Below are positions 1-8,819 of a DNA stretch of 64,000 nt, in pieces. A model generated the notes under the pieces. The model worked only from the letters and a program-made list of their open reading frames with translations. It was not told the DNA's origin and did no database searches. The position numbers and the translations under genes are program-made. The stretch's first letter is position 1; the number at the start of each line of letters is the position of its first letter. The DNA lies in assembly GCF_002836505.1 (NCBI RefSeq), contig NZ_PJBF01000056.1:1-64000 (forward strand). The letters run 5' to 3'. Source of the stretch: Psychrobacter sp. Choline-02u-9 (GTDB taxonomy: Bacteria; Pseudomonadota; Gammaproteobacteria; Pseudomonadales; Moraxellaceae).

Positions 1-28
1 TAAAATAATAAAATGGAAGAAATAAATA

Positions 29-1243
29 ATGAGCATTCAATTAGTATTAAATAAAAATAGTAAACATGGCGTACCTGTCAAGATTTACACCTCTGATATC
101 GAGCAAGGCGCGATGCAGCAATTACGTAACTTGGCTCAGCTAGAGTTTGTACACTCGCATATTGCGGTCATGCCTGATGTGCATGTTGGCAAAGGTGCAA
201 CCGTTGGTAGTGTGATTCCGACCAAGTCTGCCATTATTCCTGCGGCGGTCGGTGTGGATATCGGCTGCGGTATGAACGCGGTACGCTTGTCACTTACGGC
301 AAGCGATTTGCCCGATAGTTTAAAATCACTACGTTTGGTGGTCGAGCAACAAGTACCAGTTGGCTTCAATATGCATAAGCAAATCCAAGCCAAAAATTCA
401 ACGCTTGATCCACTAGGTAAACGCCTAAAACCGATTACTGATAAACACCCAGGTTTACTTAAAATGCTTAAAGGTTTTGAGCGTACGTGGGCAAAGCAGT
501 TGGGAACACTCGGCGGTGGCAATCATTTTATTGAGCTGTGCTTGGATGAGAACAATGATGTCTGGGTCATGCTGCATTCTGGCAGTCGCGGCATCGGTAA
601 TTGTATCGGACAGTACTTTATTAACCTTGCCAAAAAAGAATGTCAATCGCGCTTTGGTCATGTACCAGATCGAGATTTGTCTTATTTCGCTGAAGGGTCT
701 GATAGTTTTGCTGATTATGTCGAAGCAGTGGGCTGGGCGCAGGACTACGCGTTAGAGAACCGCCGTGAGATGATGCGTCTTGTCATTAAGTCTTTACAGT
801 CGCCACAAGCGGGATTACCACGGTTTCAGCTGACCAAAGAAGCCATCAATTGTCATCATAATTATGTCAATGAAGAGGTGCATTTCGGTGAGCAAGTCTA
901 TGTGACGCGTAAAGGCGCGATCAGTGCTTATGAAGGTGAGCTTGGTATTATTCCAGGCTCTATGGGCGCAAAGTCTTTTATCGTACGTGGTCTGGGCGAG
1001 GCGGAATCGTTTTGCTCATGTTCACATGGCGCAGGACGACAGATGAGCCGTGGTAAAGCCATGCGAGCGTTCACCATTGATGAGCTAAAAGCGCAGACGG
1101 ATGGTGTCGAATGTCGCAAAGATAAAGGCGTCATCGATGAGATACCCGGCGCTTATAAAGACATCGATGAAGTGATGGCCAATCAAACGGATTTGGTTGA
1201 GGTGGTGCATACGCTTAAGCAGGTCATGTGTATTAAAGGCTAA
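29..1243 (+). CDS. rtcB: RtcB-type RNA-splicing ligase
   Basis: GTP- and Mn-dependent ligase joining 2',3'-cyclic phosphate (or 3'-phosphate) RNA ends to 5'-OH ends; cytosolic RNA repair. At 404 aa it has the usual RtcB length. Visible motifs are VGVDIGCGM with the metal-binding Cys at residue 80, GGGNHFIEL with His166, the MLHSGSRG block with His183, GSMGAKSF, and near the C-terminus SCSHGAGR, which carries the histidine that RtcB guanylylates. The start lies behind GGAAG at 16-20. No archease, RtcA or PrfH gene is adjacent on the visible side, so its usual repair partners are not shown here. The family assignment is firm; the physiological substrate is unknown. Confidence 0.95.
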   Translation: MSIQLVLNKNSKHGVPVKIYTSDIEQGAMQQLRNLAQLEFVHSHIAVMPDVHVGKGATVGSVIPTKSAIIPAAVGVDIGCGMNAVRLSLTASDLPDSLKSLRLVVEQQVPVGFNMHKQIQAKNSTLDPLGKRLKPITDKHPGLLKMLKGFERTWAKQLGTLGGGNHFIELCLDENNDVWVMLHSGSRGIGNCIGQYFINLAKKECQSRFGHVPDRDLSYFAEGSDSFADYVEAVGWAQDYALENRREMMRLVIKSLQSPQAGLPRFQLTKEAINCHHNYVNEEVHFGEQVYVTRKGAISAYEGELGIIPGSMGAKSFIVRGLGEAESFCSCSHGAGRQMSRGKAMRAFTIDELKAQTDGVECRKDKGVIDEIPGAYKDIDEVMANQTDLVEVVHTLKQVMCIKG

Positions 1244-1253
1244 CGAATAAAAA

Positions 1254-1338
1254 CATAGCGAGTCATGACGGTGTCAATCGAGCTAAATGTACTAAGTGTA
1301 CTATTTGCGCTCGAGTTCCTAGTCGTGACCTCACTATG
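1254..1338. repeat. Long imperfect inverted repeat after rtcB
   Basis: The 150-bp gap after rtcB is largely one hairpin. CATAG (1254-1258) pairs with CTATG (1334-1338). The pairing continues through GAG/CTC, TCATGAC with GTCGTGA, TCGAGC (1278-1283) with GCTCGA (1309-1314), AAAT with ATTT, and GTAC (1289-1292) with GTAC (1298-1301), closing on a TAAGT loop. A few mismatches and bulges interrupt it. No U-run follows on either strand, so it is not a standard terminator. It could be a MITE/REP-like repeat or an RNA-stability hairpin. Confidence 0.7.
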
Positions 1339-1393
1339 CTGTCATTCGAATATATAAAACAGATTTAGAGTTATTAAAAATATAGGCAAAAAT

Positions 1394-1630
1394 ATGAGCT
1401 TAAAACAAACCTTAAAAAAGGCCAAACAGATTGAACGACAGTTAGATCAACAGGCTGAGACAGGTGTACAGCAATCGCTAAGCACTATCAAGCCACGTAA
1501 TTATTTGGCACTTGATCCACTATTAAGAAAAGGTGGTATTCACGAAAAGGAAGATATCGACATCGTCCGAAAAAAACGTCGCCGCGAGACCAAGCAACAG
1601 TTACGGAAGACAGATTGGTTATCAGAATAG
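1394..1630 (+). CDS. Small basic hypothetical protein (78 aa)
   Basis: I do not recognise this protein. It is 78 aa and strongly basic, with a Lys/Gln-rich N-terminal helix-like stretch (residues 1-30) and a very basic patch, RKKRRRETK, around residues 59-67, which would suit nucleic-acid or ribosome contact. There is no signal peptide or membrane segment. AGGCAAAAAT precedes the ATG as a weak ribosome site. It sits between rtcB, same strand but separated by the long inverted repeat, and convergent miaB, with a shared hairpin terminator just downstream. It is probably a real gene, given its reading-frame composition and clean flanks. Confidence 0.6.
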   Translation: MSLKQTLKKAKQIERQLDQQAETGVQQSLSTIKPRNYLALDPLLRKGGIHEKEDIDIVRKKRRRETKQQLRKTDWLSE

Positions 1631-1655
1631 TGATAGTTAATATTCACGCACAAAA

Positions 1656-1684
1656 AAGCCGTTCGCTATTATAGTGAACGGCTT
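1656..1684. terminator. Bidirectional terminator between the 78-aa gene and miaB
   Basis: AAGCCGTTC (1656-1664) pairs with GAACGGCTT (1676-1684), and the stem extends inward with GCT/AGT (one G-U pair). Read on the minus strand it is followed by a run of six T, so it best serves miaB; read on the plus strand it is followed by CTTTATT. Confidence 0.85.
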
Positions 1685-1731
1685 CTTTATTCTTGCTCAA
1701 ACTTATAACTTAACCATTGTTACCTTAACTA

Positions 1732-3225
1732 CTAGGCCAATACTTCGATTAGCTCACCTTTCACCATGTGCGGACTGACGAAATCAGTAATACGTACGCT
1801 CACAAGTTTACCCAATAGCTCATCCATTTTCTCAACATCGTGAGGGAACATAACGGTACGAGTGTTATCTGCCGTACCGATTAAGCAGTCAGGATGACGG
1901 TTGGCAACTTGTTCAACCAAAACGCGAGTAGTGGTACCGACCATCTCATGCGTTTTGGCAAGTGTCGAGTCAATGATGACTTTTTGGAATTCAGCCAAGC
2001 GAGCTTTTTTGGTGGTGAAGCTCACATCATCTGGCAACTCAGCGGCTGGCGTGCCTGGGCGCTTAGAGTAGATAAAGCTGTAAGAGTGATCGAAGTTCAA
2101 CTCTTTCGCCAAGTTTAAGGTATCTTGGAAGTCTTGATCAGTTTCACCAGGGAAGCCAATGATAAAGTCGCTCGACAAGTGAATATCTGGACGAATGGCT
2201 TTTAGCTTATTAATCTGATTGATATAAACGTCAATCGTATGGTTACGTTTCATCGCTGCCAAAATTGCATTTGAGCCACTCTGAACCGGTAGATGCAAGT
2301 GCGATACTAGCTCTGGCAATTGTGCATACGCGTCAATGATATCATCAGTGAACTCTAGCGGATGGCTAGTCGTATAGCGAATACGCTCGACACCGTCGAC
2401 ATGCGAGACATAATGTAACAGCTCAGCGAAACGGCAAATGCTGCCATCGTCTTTTTCGCCGCGATAGCCATTGACGTTTTGGCCCAATAGGTTGATTTCA
2501 CGGATACCTTGGGCAGCGAGGCTGTCAATCTCAGCCAATACGTCATCAAGTGGGCGTGACAATTCTTCACCGCGGGTATAAGGCACCACGCAGAATGAGC
2601 AATACTTTGAGCAACCTTCCATAATAGAGACAAAGGCTTTGTAGCCTTCTACTCTTGGCTCTGGCAAAAAGTCAAACTTCTCAATGCTAGGGAATGACAC
2701 ATCAATCGTACCAATACGATTTTTAGGTGCGATTTCACGTTGCTCATTTGATTGGTCATATAGTTCTGGCAGGCGATGCAAGGTTTGCGGGCCAAATACC
2801 ATATCGACATAAGGCGCACGCTTTTGAATATTATCGCCTTCTTGTGAAGCGACGCAGCCACCAACGCCAATGACAAGGTCAGGGCGTTTTTCTTTTAGTT
2901 TGCGCCAGCGGCCCAATTCCGAAAAGACTTTTTCTTGCGCTTTTTCGCGGATAGAGCAGGTATTCATCAGTAGTACATCGGCCTCATCGATATCATGAGT
3001 GACTTCCATACCATGCGAATCGCCGAGCACGTCTAGCATTTTGCCAGAGTCATAGACATTCATCTGACAACCTTGGGTCGTGACAAAGACCTTTTTTGTC
3101 GCTGCTTTTTCGACAGGCGCTTGGGCTGAACTTGCTCCTTTGAGTGCAGTGACAGCACGTGCGGTGACAGTCGTCTCAGCAACAGCATCGTCATCGATGC
3201 GGGGATTGAATACAGTAACACTCAT
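1732..3225 (-). CDS. miaB: tRNA-2-methylthio-N6-dimethylallyladenosine synthase MiaB
   Basis: Radical-SAM methylthiotransferase that converts i6A37 to ms2i6A37 in tRNAs reading UNN codons. The 497-aa product has a Ser/Ala/Thr-rich N-terminal leader of about 45 residues, a UPF0004 domain with three Cys (TQGCQMN, NTCSIRE, VGGCVAS), the radical-SAM core with CSKYCSFC, and a C-terminal TRAM domain (about residues 425-497). The open frame continues 27 codons upstream to a TTG, but the ATG at 3225 was chosen because it gives the natural MSVTVF start and the upstream stretch looks untranslated. The N-terminal leader is longer than in E. coli. It is monocistronic, with a strong terminator at 1656-1684. 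Confidence 0.96.
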   Translation of the reverse strand: MSVTVFNPRIDDDAVAETTVTARAVTALKGASSAQAPVEKAATKKVFVTTQGCQMNVYDSGKMLDVLGDSHGMEVTHDIDEADVLLMNTCSIREKAQEKVFSELGRWRKLKEKRPDLVIGVGGCVASQEGDNIQKRAPYVDMVFGPQTLHRLPELYDQSNEQREIAPKNRIGTIDVSFPSIEKFDFLPEPRVEGYKAFVSIMEGCSKYCSFCVVPYTRGEELSRPLDDVLAEIDSLAAQGIREINLLGQNVNGYRGEKDDGSICRFAELLHYVSHVDGVERIRYTTSHPLEFTDDIIDAYAQLPELVSHLHLPVQSGSNAILAAMKRNHTIDVYINQINKLKAIRPDIHLSSDFIIGFPGETDQDFQDTLNLAKELNFDHSYSFIYSKRPGTPAAELPDDVSFTTKKARLAEFQKVIIDSTLAKTHEMVGTTTRVLVEQVANRHPDCLIGTADNTRTVMFPHDVEKMDELLGKLVSVRITDFVSPHMVKGELIEVLA

Positions 3226-3572
3226 AAGGATAAGTCCATGATTGACCAAAAATATAGCGGAGTAGCCGATTAACAGGTGGCGTATTTTATCACAACCCTG
3301 TGCCAATGTGAAAAATTAGCACGAGCGATAGGTCCTCAATATGATAAATAATTCATAGCAGTATCAATTATTTACTGTCGTTCGTATTACTATTCATAAA
3401 AACTGCGGCTCATTATCACTTCTATGTTACACCGTGCTGTCCTATTTATTAACAAAAGGTAAAGGAGATAGTTGAAAGCACAATGAGTATAGTATGATGA
3501 TTGCTATACCCTTGGCGGTACTTAGCGAACCGTTATTCACATATTTGTAGAGATATCATAAAGAGAGTCAGT

Positions 3573-5705
3573 ATGACAAAGTTGCGTGTTGCGCATAGCA
3601 TCAAGGATGAAGAGTCTATCAGTCAAAAACACGCGTCAAAGCGAATCACAGTAGGTATGCTACGGTTGAGCGCGTTGAGCGTGGCAACAGCGGTCAGTGC
3701 ACTTGGTGTGTCACAAGTCGCTTGTGCCGAGTTGACCTGGGGCGATGAGGAAAGCTATCAACAAGAAAGTAACTATCAACAAGATTATCAGCAAGACAGT
3801 AGTATTGACTCATTTATGGCAGCCGCTATCGCCGCAGATCGCGGTGATGTAAGTGCGCTCTATAACTATGAGCAAGTCATGAGTGGTGGTCTATTTGCCA
3901 TGTATCCGACCTATTGGCGTATGAATCTAGATCTCAATTCACAAAGTTCAGCAGCTGTCTCGCAGTTTGTGCGTCAGTATCCAGATACGGTTATGGCTGA
4001 GAAATTGGTGGCTGATTTTGCGGAGACCAAAGCAGGATCGAATGATTATGCCTCGGTTAGACAGGTAGCCAATTTGATTACCAATGCCGATGCCAGTGAG
4101 CGCTGTGCGGTTGCGCTTGGGTTTAATAATGGCGGTGATACCATGCGTGCTATGGCAGCCAAATCTGATGTTTGGCTAACCACTAAAAAGCAAACAGCAT
4201 TGTGCGATCAGCTAGCGATGGAGATGAACAACAACGCGCTGATTAGTAATCAAGATCGTGCAGCTCGTCTGAAACGTATGTTACGTAAAGGCAAGACAGG
4301 CGATATTATGGCATTGTCATCACGCCTTGGTACGCCAATTGCTTATTCGGCGCTCAGTGAAATTCAGCTAAACCCATCTTCTTTCTTTAGCCGTTTTGGT
4401 CGTGAGCCTGCTAGCCAAACCAATCAATACCTATATATGTACGCAATCGGCCGTATGGCTGATAAGTCTTATCGTGAGGCAGCGTTACAGTTAGACTTTG
4501 ATATCAAACAAGACAATCAGCGCGCGGTCAGATTGTTGAATGATGAAACACGACGCTATGCTTATCGTACGCTTGGCGTTCAGCGTATGAATCATAACAC
4601 TGACGATGGCTTTAACGCTGAAGCAGTGGATTGGTTCCGCAACAGTTTAGACAATGACTTTAATTTTGAAGAAGCTGAAGACTACGCGATGGCAGCGATT
4701 CGCTTTGGTCGTTGGGATGATGTGGTAGAAGCTATCTCAAAAATGGACGGCGAAACGCAAAAAGAAGCCCAGTGGCAGTATTGGCTAGCTCGTGCGTATG
4801 AGCAGTCAAGCGATAGTAGCAAGCGCAATACGTCCAAAAAAATGTATCAAAACTTAGCAAAAAGTAATGACTACTATGGCCTGATGGCAAAAGACAAAAT
4901 AGGGCAGCGTTTCGATGCTAGCCGTTTAGGCGGTAGTAATTTGCCTAATGTCAGTACCGCTGACCGCACGCGCGTCATGCAAGATGCCAACTTTGCCCGT
5001 GCGTTTGCGTTATACAACTCTGAGGCCAGTCGTGCTTATGCCAACCGTGAGTGGAACTGGGCAGTGAAGCAAGCTCGTGACAATCGTGATGACAATTTAA
5101 TTATTGCCGCTGCTCGTCAAGCCTATGATATGGGCTGGCTCGATCGCGCGATTTATGCGGTTGATAATACTGATAGAGTGGATAGCTTAGCACTTTCGCA
5201 TCCGATGCCGCATCAAAGCGCAGTCGTACGTTATAGTGAGTCAGCGGGTATTGATCCAGCATGGGCATACGGTATTATGCGTCAAGAAAGCCGTTTCGTA
5301 TCCTCTGCGCGCTCAAACGTAGGCGCGAGTGGATTAATGCAAGTTATGCCTGATACTGCAAAATATATCGCTCGTAACCTAGGTGAGACGTATAGTGCGA
5401 GCCGTGCTAACAGCGGTGATACCAATATTCGCTATGGTACGTGGTATATGGGTGATATTTTGGGCAAGCTTAATTATCAGCCAGTATTGGCAACCGCGGG
5501 CTATAATGCTGGTCCCAATAACGCCAAACGCTGGCAGCCAGTTTATGGCTCACTTGCCGCAGATCAGTATGTAGAGTCGATTGCATTCCCTGAGACACGT
5601 AACTATGTCAAACACGTGATGGAAAACGCCACTATTTATAGCAGTCTGTTGGGTCGTGGTCAGCCGATTACTCAGCGTATGGGTACGGTGCCAGCTGGAT
5701 TTTAA
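3573..5705 (+). CDS. slt: Soluble lytic murein transglycosylase (Slt70-like)
   Basis: Periplasmic muramidase-like enzyme that cleaves MurNAc-GlcNAc bonds, leaving 1,6-anhydroMurNAc ends, the substrate pool later handled by AmpD. The 710-aa product has a signal peptide ending near ACA-EL (about residue 50), a long alpha-helical superhelix (about 90-530), and a C-terminal SLT domain. The catalytic Glu is residue 572 in MRQESRF, followed by GASGLMQVMP and the AGYNAG motif. The ATG at 3573 follows AAGAGAG; an earlier TTG at 3501 stays in frame but has no ribosome site. A possible promoter is TTGAAA (3472)/TATGAT (3493) with a short 15-nt spacer. A Gln/Tyr/Ser-rich stretch follows the signal peptide. 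Confidence 0.93.
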   Translation: MTKLRVAHSIKDEESISQKHASKRITVGMLRLSALSVATAVSALGVSQVACAELTWGDEESYQQESNYQQDYQQDSSIDSFMAAAIAADRGDVSALYNYEQVMSGGLFAMYPTYWRMNLDLNSQSSAAVSQFVRQYPDTVMAEKLVADFAETKAGSNDYASVRQVANLITNADASERCAVALGFNNGGDTMRAMAAKSDVWLTTKKQTALCDQLAMEMNNNALISNQDRAARLKRMLRKGKTGDIMALSSRLGTPIAYSALSEIQLNPSSFFSRFGREPASQTNQYLYMYAIGRMADKSYREAALQLDFDIKQDNQRAVRLLNDETRRYAYRTLGVQRMNHNTDDGFNAEAVDWFRNSLDNDFNFEEAEDYAMAAIRFGRWDDVVEAISKMDGETQKEAQWQYWLARAYEQSSDSSKRNTSKKMYQNLAKSNDYYGLMAKDKIGQRFDASRLGGSNLPNVSTADRTRVMQDANFARAFALYNSEASRAYANREWNWAVKQARDNRDDNLIIAAARQAYDMGWLDRAIYAVDNTDRVDSLALSHPMPHQSAVVRYSESAGIDPAWAYGIMRQESRFVSSARSNVGASGLMQVMPDTAKYIARNLGETYSASRANSGDTNIRYGTWYMGDILGKLNYQPVLATAGYNAGPNNAKRWQPVYGSLAADQYVESIAFPETRNYVKHVMENATIYSSLLGRGQPITQRMGTVPAGF

Positions 5706-5725
5706 TCACTGAACTTGCATTTGAT

Positions 5726-5761
5726 AAACCACTAATGATTTATTGTTAGTGGTTTATTTTT
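5726..5761 (+). terminator. Terminator of the lytic transglycosylase gene
   Basis: A perfect 10-bp stem AAACCACTAA (5726-5735)/TTAGTGGTTT (5746-5755) is followed by ATTTTT. Confidence 0.85.
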
Positions 5762-6064
5762 ATCTGCTAATTTGCTTTGTCAATTGATCAACTCTGATGT
5801 GCTCAGGCAGCACTCATCTGGCTAAGACAAATTTTACAGTCTTTATCCTTCAGTGCTTTATCAACATTTATCGAGATTCCTGACGATGTCGTCAACGTTT
5901 ACGTTTTTGCTATAGATTAAAAAAAACGTTTTGTTACCATTGCCTTAATGGGAAACCCTATTTTTCAGTCTTGTTCTTAGGTCAATACGTGTTTTATGTA
6001 TCGCGTCTAATGATTTAAGTTATAGCCTATGTCTTATCATTGCTAACTAACTGCCTTCAGTCCT
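5762..6064. other. Intergenic region upstream of the RNase T2-like gene
   Basis: About 300 bp without a gene. The only structure noted is an inverted repeat ACGTTTTT (5901-5908)/AAAAACGT (5922-5929) with a 13-nt spacer, which could be an operator. No convincing promoter was picked out. Confidence 0.3.
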
Positions 6065-6874
6065 ATGATCAAAAAATATTTTAGTCTGTCTACGTCGCCA
6101 AAAACCAAATATTCATTATCTAATCGGATATGCTTTTTATCGAAGGCAAATACAAAGACAGATACAAACCTGAGCAACAAGGCTGCTAACTCTATGATGC
6201 GATTGCGTGCAGGTTTGGCTAGCAAACACCGTGTAGGTAGTACTAAAGCAACGATGAGCTTCGGCGCTTTAATACTTATACAAGGCGTTATACTGCTACC
6301 AGCACAGGCGGCTAGCACGGTTAAGACTGGTCAGCGCGTATTGATGATTGAGATGACCCCAGCATTATGTAATATGCAGCCAACGCGGGCACGTATGCGT
6401 CAGTGTTTAGAAGGGTATTCATTGACCGTATCTGGTCTGGATATGGGATATGGCGAGCGCTGCGGTCGTGGTAGTGAGCCACGTCTCACCCCGCTACAAC
6501 TAAAAGTCGTTAACCGAATCATGCCTGACACAACGGTACGTAGCCAAACGTGGCAACGTTACGGAGCCTGTAGTCCGCTTAGCGCTAGCAGTTACTTCCG
6601 CCAAATTACCAATTATGCAGGCGGATTGAAATTACCGAACGAGTTAAATACGGGTAATAGTTATACCGTTTCCAAATCACGATTTATCAGTCAAATGACC
6701 CGTCTCAATAGTGGTATGTCATCAAACAGTGTGGATCTCATCTGTCAAGAAGGCAGCCGTCGCCAATCGATACTTACTGATATACACGTGTGTTATGAAG
6801 GTAGTGATTTTGGCACTTGTCATGACGTTATAGACAGCTGTGGCAGTAAATTTATCATTTCAGGTGGACGATAG
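6065..6874 (+). CDS. Secreted RNase T2-like protein lacking catalytic residues
   Basis: The C-terminal 185 residues follow the RNase T2/RNase I pattern: a MIEMTPALC strand-Cys block (about 94-102), a TVSGLDM block where the family has xxHGLWP (121-127), TWQRYGAC where the family has EWxKHGxC (162-169), then YF and a C-terminal LTDIHVCY...C region (238-252). Each family catalytic residue is replaced: His to Ser123, Glu to Thr162, His to Tyr166. At least seven Cys after residue 100 suggest a disulfide-rich exported protein. The hydrophobic signal segment is at residues 65-83, ending AQA-AS, so the true start may be the ATG at 6194 or 6197 rather than 6065. RNase activity is unlikely. The homology is inferred by eye. 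Confidence 0.65.
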   Translation: MIKKYFSLSTSPKTKYSLSNRICFLSKANTKTDTNLSNKAANSMMRLRAGLASKHRVGSTKATMSFGALILIQGVILLPAQAASTVKTGQRVLMIEMTPALCNMQPTRARMRQCLEGYSLTVSGLDMGYGERCGRGSEPRLTPLQLKVVNRIMPDTTVRSQTWQRYGACSPLSASSYFRQITNYAGGLKLPNELNTGNSYTVSKSRFISQMTRLNSGMSSNSVDLICQEGSRRQSILTDIHVCYEGSDFGTCHDVIDSCGSKFIISGGR

Positions 6875-7244
6875 CCTTTACTTAGTTACCTGCTCAAACT
6901 TCTTTTTTGATACCATTTTTCATTTCACTTAGCCCAACTTAATAGTGCAAATTGCCTATTTTGACCATTGTATCTACGTATAATACAGTGAAAATATGCT
7001 TTAGTTATCATGTACTGAAACCCTCTAGCGCTTTATTCGTAAGCGCTTAGCCTCTATAGAGCTCCTCTCGTATAAAATGTAACAATATAATCCCTGACGG
7101 GTCTATGACTGTATCTAGACGGTCACTGCGATGAAGTGCTACACTAGCTCTCGGTTTATACATGCTGCTATGCGGCAAACAAGTCGATATCTAAAATGAT
7201 AATCGTTCATTAGAATTATCTAATAATTAATTAGGGAGTATTCA
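6875..7244. other. 370-bp intergenic region upstream of mdh
   Basis: No gene seen. It holds the 7027-7049 inverted repeat listed separately and, closer to mdh, an AT-rich stretch ATGATAATCGTTCATT (about 7197-7212) that only weakly resembles a Fur box. Confidence 0.3.
7027..7049. promoter_or_regulatory. Inverted repeat upstream of mdh
   Basis: AGCGCTT (7027-7033) and AAGCGCT (7041-7047) form a 7-bp stem with a TATTCGT loop, and the right arm is itself inside the palindrome TAAGCGCTTA (7040-7049). No U-run follows, so an operator or leader hairpin is more likely than a terminator. Function unknown. Confidence 0.3.
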
Positions 7245-8234
7245 ATGTCAATGAAACAGCCTTTACGTGTTGCCGTCACTGGTGCCGCTGGTAATATCAG
7301 CTACGCGATGCTATTTCGTATTGCATCTGGCGAGATGCTAGGTAAAGATCAGCCAGTTATTTTGCAATTACTTGAAATTACGCCAGCTCTTGACGCCCTA
7401 AAGGGTGTGGTCATGGAACTAGAAGACTGTGCATTCCCATTGTTGGCTGGTATCGTCCAAACTGACGATGCTAATGTCGCATTCAAAGATATCGATTATG
7501 CTTTACTGGTTGGTGCACGTCCTCGTGGCCCAGGTATGGAGCGTAAAGATTTGCTAGAAGCCAACGCTGCGATTTTCTCAGCACAAGGTAAAGCATTGAA
7601 CGAAGTCGCTAGCCGTGATGTAAAAGTATTGGTAGTCGGTAACCCTGCCAACACCAACGCACTTATCGCTCAGCGCAATGCGCCAGATCTTGATCCACGC
7701 AACTTCACTGCAATGACTCGTTTAGACCACAACCGTGCTATGGCGCAGTTGGCTGGTAAGACTGACAGCACTGTAAATGACGTGAAAAAAATGATCATCT
7801 GGGGCAACCATTCGTCAACTCAGTATCCAGATCTAACTGCTTGTACGGTAAACGGCAAGCCTGCTCTAGATTTAGTTGATCGTGAATGGTACGAAGCGAC
7901 TTATATCCCAGAAGTACAACAGCGCGGTGCTGCGATTATTAAAGCTCGCGGTGCATCATCTGCGGCTTCTGCTGCCAACGCTGCTATCGCACACATGCGT
8001 ACGTGGGCGCTAGGTACTGATGAAAATGATTGGGTATCTATGGGCGTTTACTCAAACGGCGAATACGGTATTGCTGAAGGTTTGATCTATTCATTCCCAT
8101 GCACATGCACTAACGGTGACTGGTCTATCGTAGACGGCGTTGACGTATCATCAGATTTCTCGAAAGAGAAAATGGCTGCCACTGAGCAAGAGCTTAGTGA
8201 AGAGCGTGATGCGGTAGCACACTTACTACCATAA
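7245..8234 (+). CDS. mdh: Malate dehydrogenase
   Basis: NAD-dependent oxidation of malate to oxaloacetate in the TCA cycle, cytosolic. The 329-aa length fits the LDH/MDH subgroup with the ~328-residue enzyme typical of many proteobacteria. Visible are the nucleotide-binding GAAGNIS (residues 14-20), the [11 protein letters not shown] substrate-loop Arg residues, [15 protein letters not shown] with the Asp of the catalytic pair, and [11 protein letters not shown] with the catalytic His. AGGGAG lies 6 nt before the ATG, a strong ribosome site. It is a single-gene unit with a long 370-bp leader region and its own terminator, consistent with high expression. Confidence 0.96.
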   Translation: MSMKQPLRVAVTGAAGNISYAMLFRIASGEMLGKDQPVILQLLEITPALDALKGVVMELEDCAFPLLAGIVQTDDANVAFKDIDYALLVGARPRGPGMERKDLLEANAAIFSAQGKALNEVASRDVKVLVVGNPANTNALIAQRNAPDLDPRNFTAMTRLDHNRAMAQLAGKTDSTVNDVKKMIIWGNHSSTQYPDLTACTVNGKPALDLVDREWYEATYIPEVQQRGAAIIKARGASSAASAANAAIAHMRTWALGTDENDWVSMGVYSNGEYGIAEGLIYSFPCTCTNGDWSIVDGVDVSSDFSKEKMAATEQELSEERDAVAHLLP

Positions 8235-8265
8235 GTTTGCTTTGAGTATGATCAGTTCTTAGTCA

Positions 8266-8297
8266 AAAAAAGCCTTCTGAAATATGAGGGCTTTTTT
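8266..8297 (+). terminator. mdh terminator
   Basis: AAAAAAGCCTTC (8266-8277) pairs with GAGGGCTTTTTT (8286-8297) around an 8-nt loop; the 3' arm supplies the T-run. Confidence 0.88.
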
Positions 8298-8477
8298 GTG
8301 TCTGTCTGAACCAGTTTCATGATTTTTTATCGTGAATTGGCTAAATGGATAAAAATTTGCCATTAACACAATTGATAACGTTAGATAAACGTTGATTAAC
8401 AGCTTTTTAAATAAAGCTTGCTACAATAATTAAGTCAATTTGAATAATAACTAATTCACAATATTTAAGGAAAAATT

Positions 8478-8717
8478 ATGTTGGGTGAACCAGAATATAA
8501 TATGAATGAGCTATTTGCTCAATTGGGTCTTGATAACACTGACGAAGCGATTGATAACTTTGTCGAAAATAACCCATTATCAAGCGAAGAAAAGTTAACT
8601 GAAGCAAGCGTTTGGACGGACAACCAGCGCATGTTTTTGCAAGAAGAATGGCAAAAAGACGCAGCATGGGTTGAAGTCATCGATGACTTGAACGTGCGTA
8701 TGCATCCCGATGCCTAA
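8478..8717 (+). CDS. DUF2789 family protein
   Basis: A 79-aa acidic protein matching the DUF2789 pattern: an N-terminal MNELFAQLGL block, then DEAIDNFVENN, a PLSSEEKLTEASVWT segment, and WVEVIDDLN near the C-terminus. DUF2789 proteins are short gamma-proteobacterial proteins of unknown function. There is no signal peptide or membrane helix. AAGGAAAAATT before the ATG is a good ribosome site, and the gene is bounded by terminators on both sides, so it is a monocistronic unit. Function not known. Confidence 0.82.
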   Translation: MLGEPEYNMNELFAQLGLDNTDEAIDNFVENNPLSSEEKLTEASVWTDNQRMFLQEEWQKDAAWVEVIDDLNVRMHPDA

Positions 8718-8752
8718 AAACCTGTAATGTAACCAATGAAATATAATTAATA

Positions 8753-8789
8753 AAAAGCCCCATGATATTGATATTATCGTGGGGCTTTT
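8753..8789. terminator. Bidirectional terminator between the DUF2789 gene and ribF
   Basis: AAAAGCCCC (8753-8761)/GGGGCTTTT (8781-8789) extended inward by about six more pairs; A-run and T-run on the two sides let it serve both convergent genes. Confidence 0.88.
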
Positions 8790-8819
8790 CTATGCGGATG
8801 ATGTGAGGTTAGCTAAACC

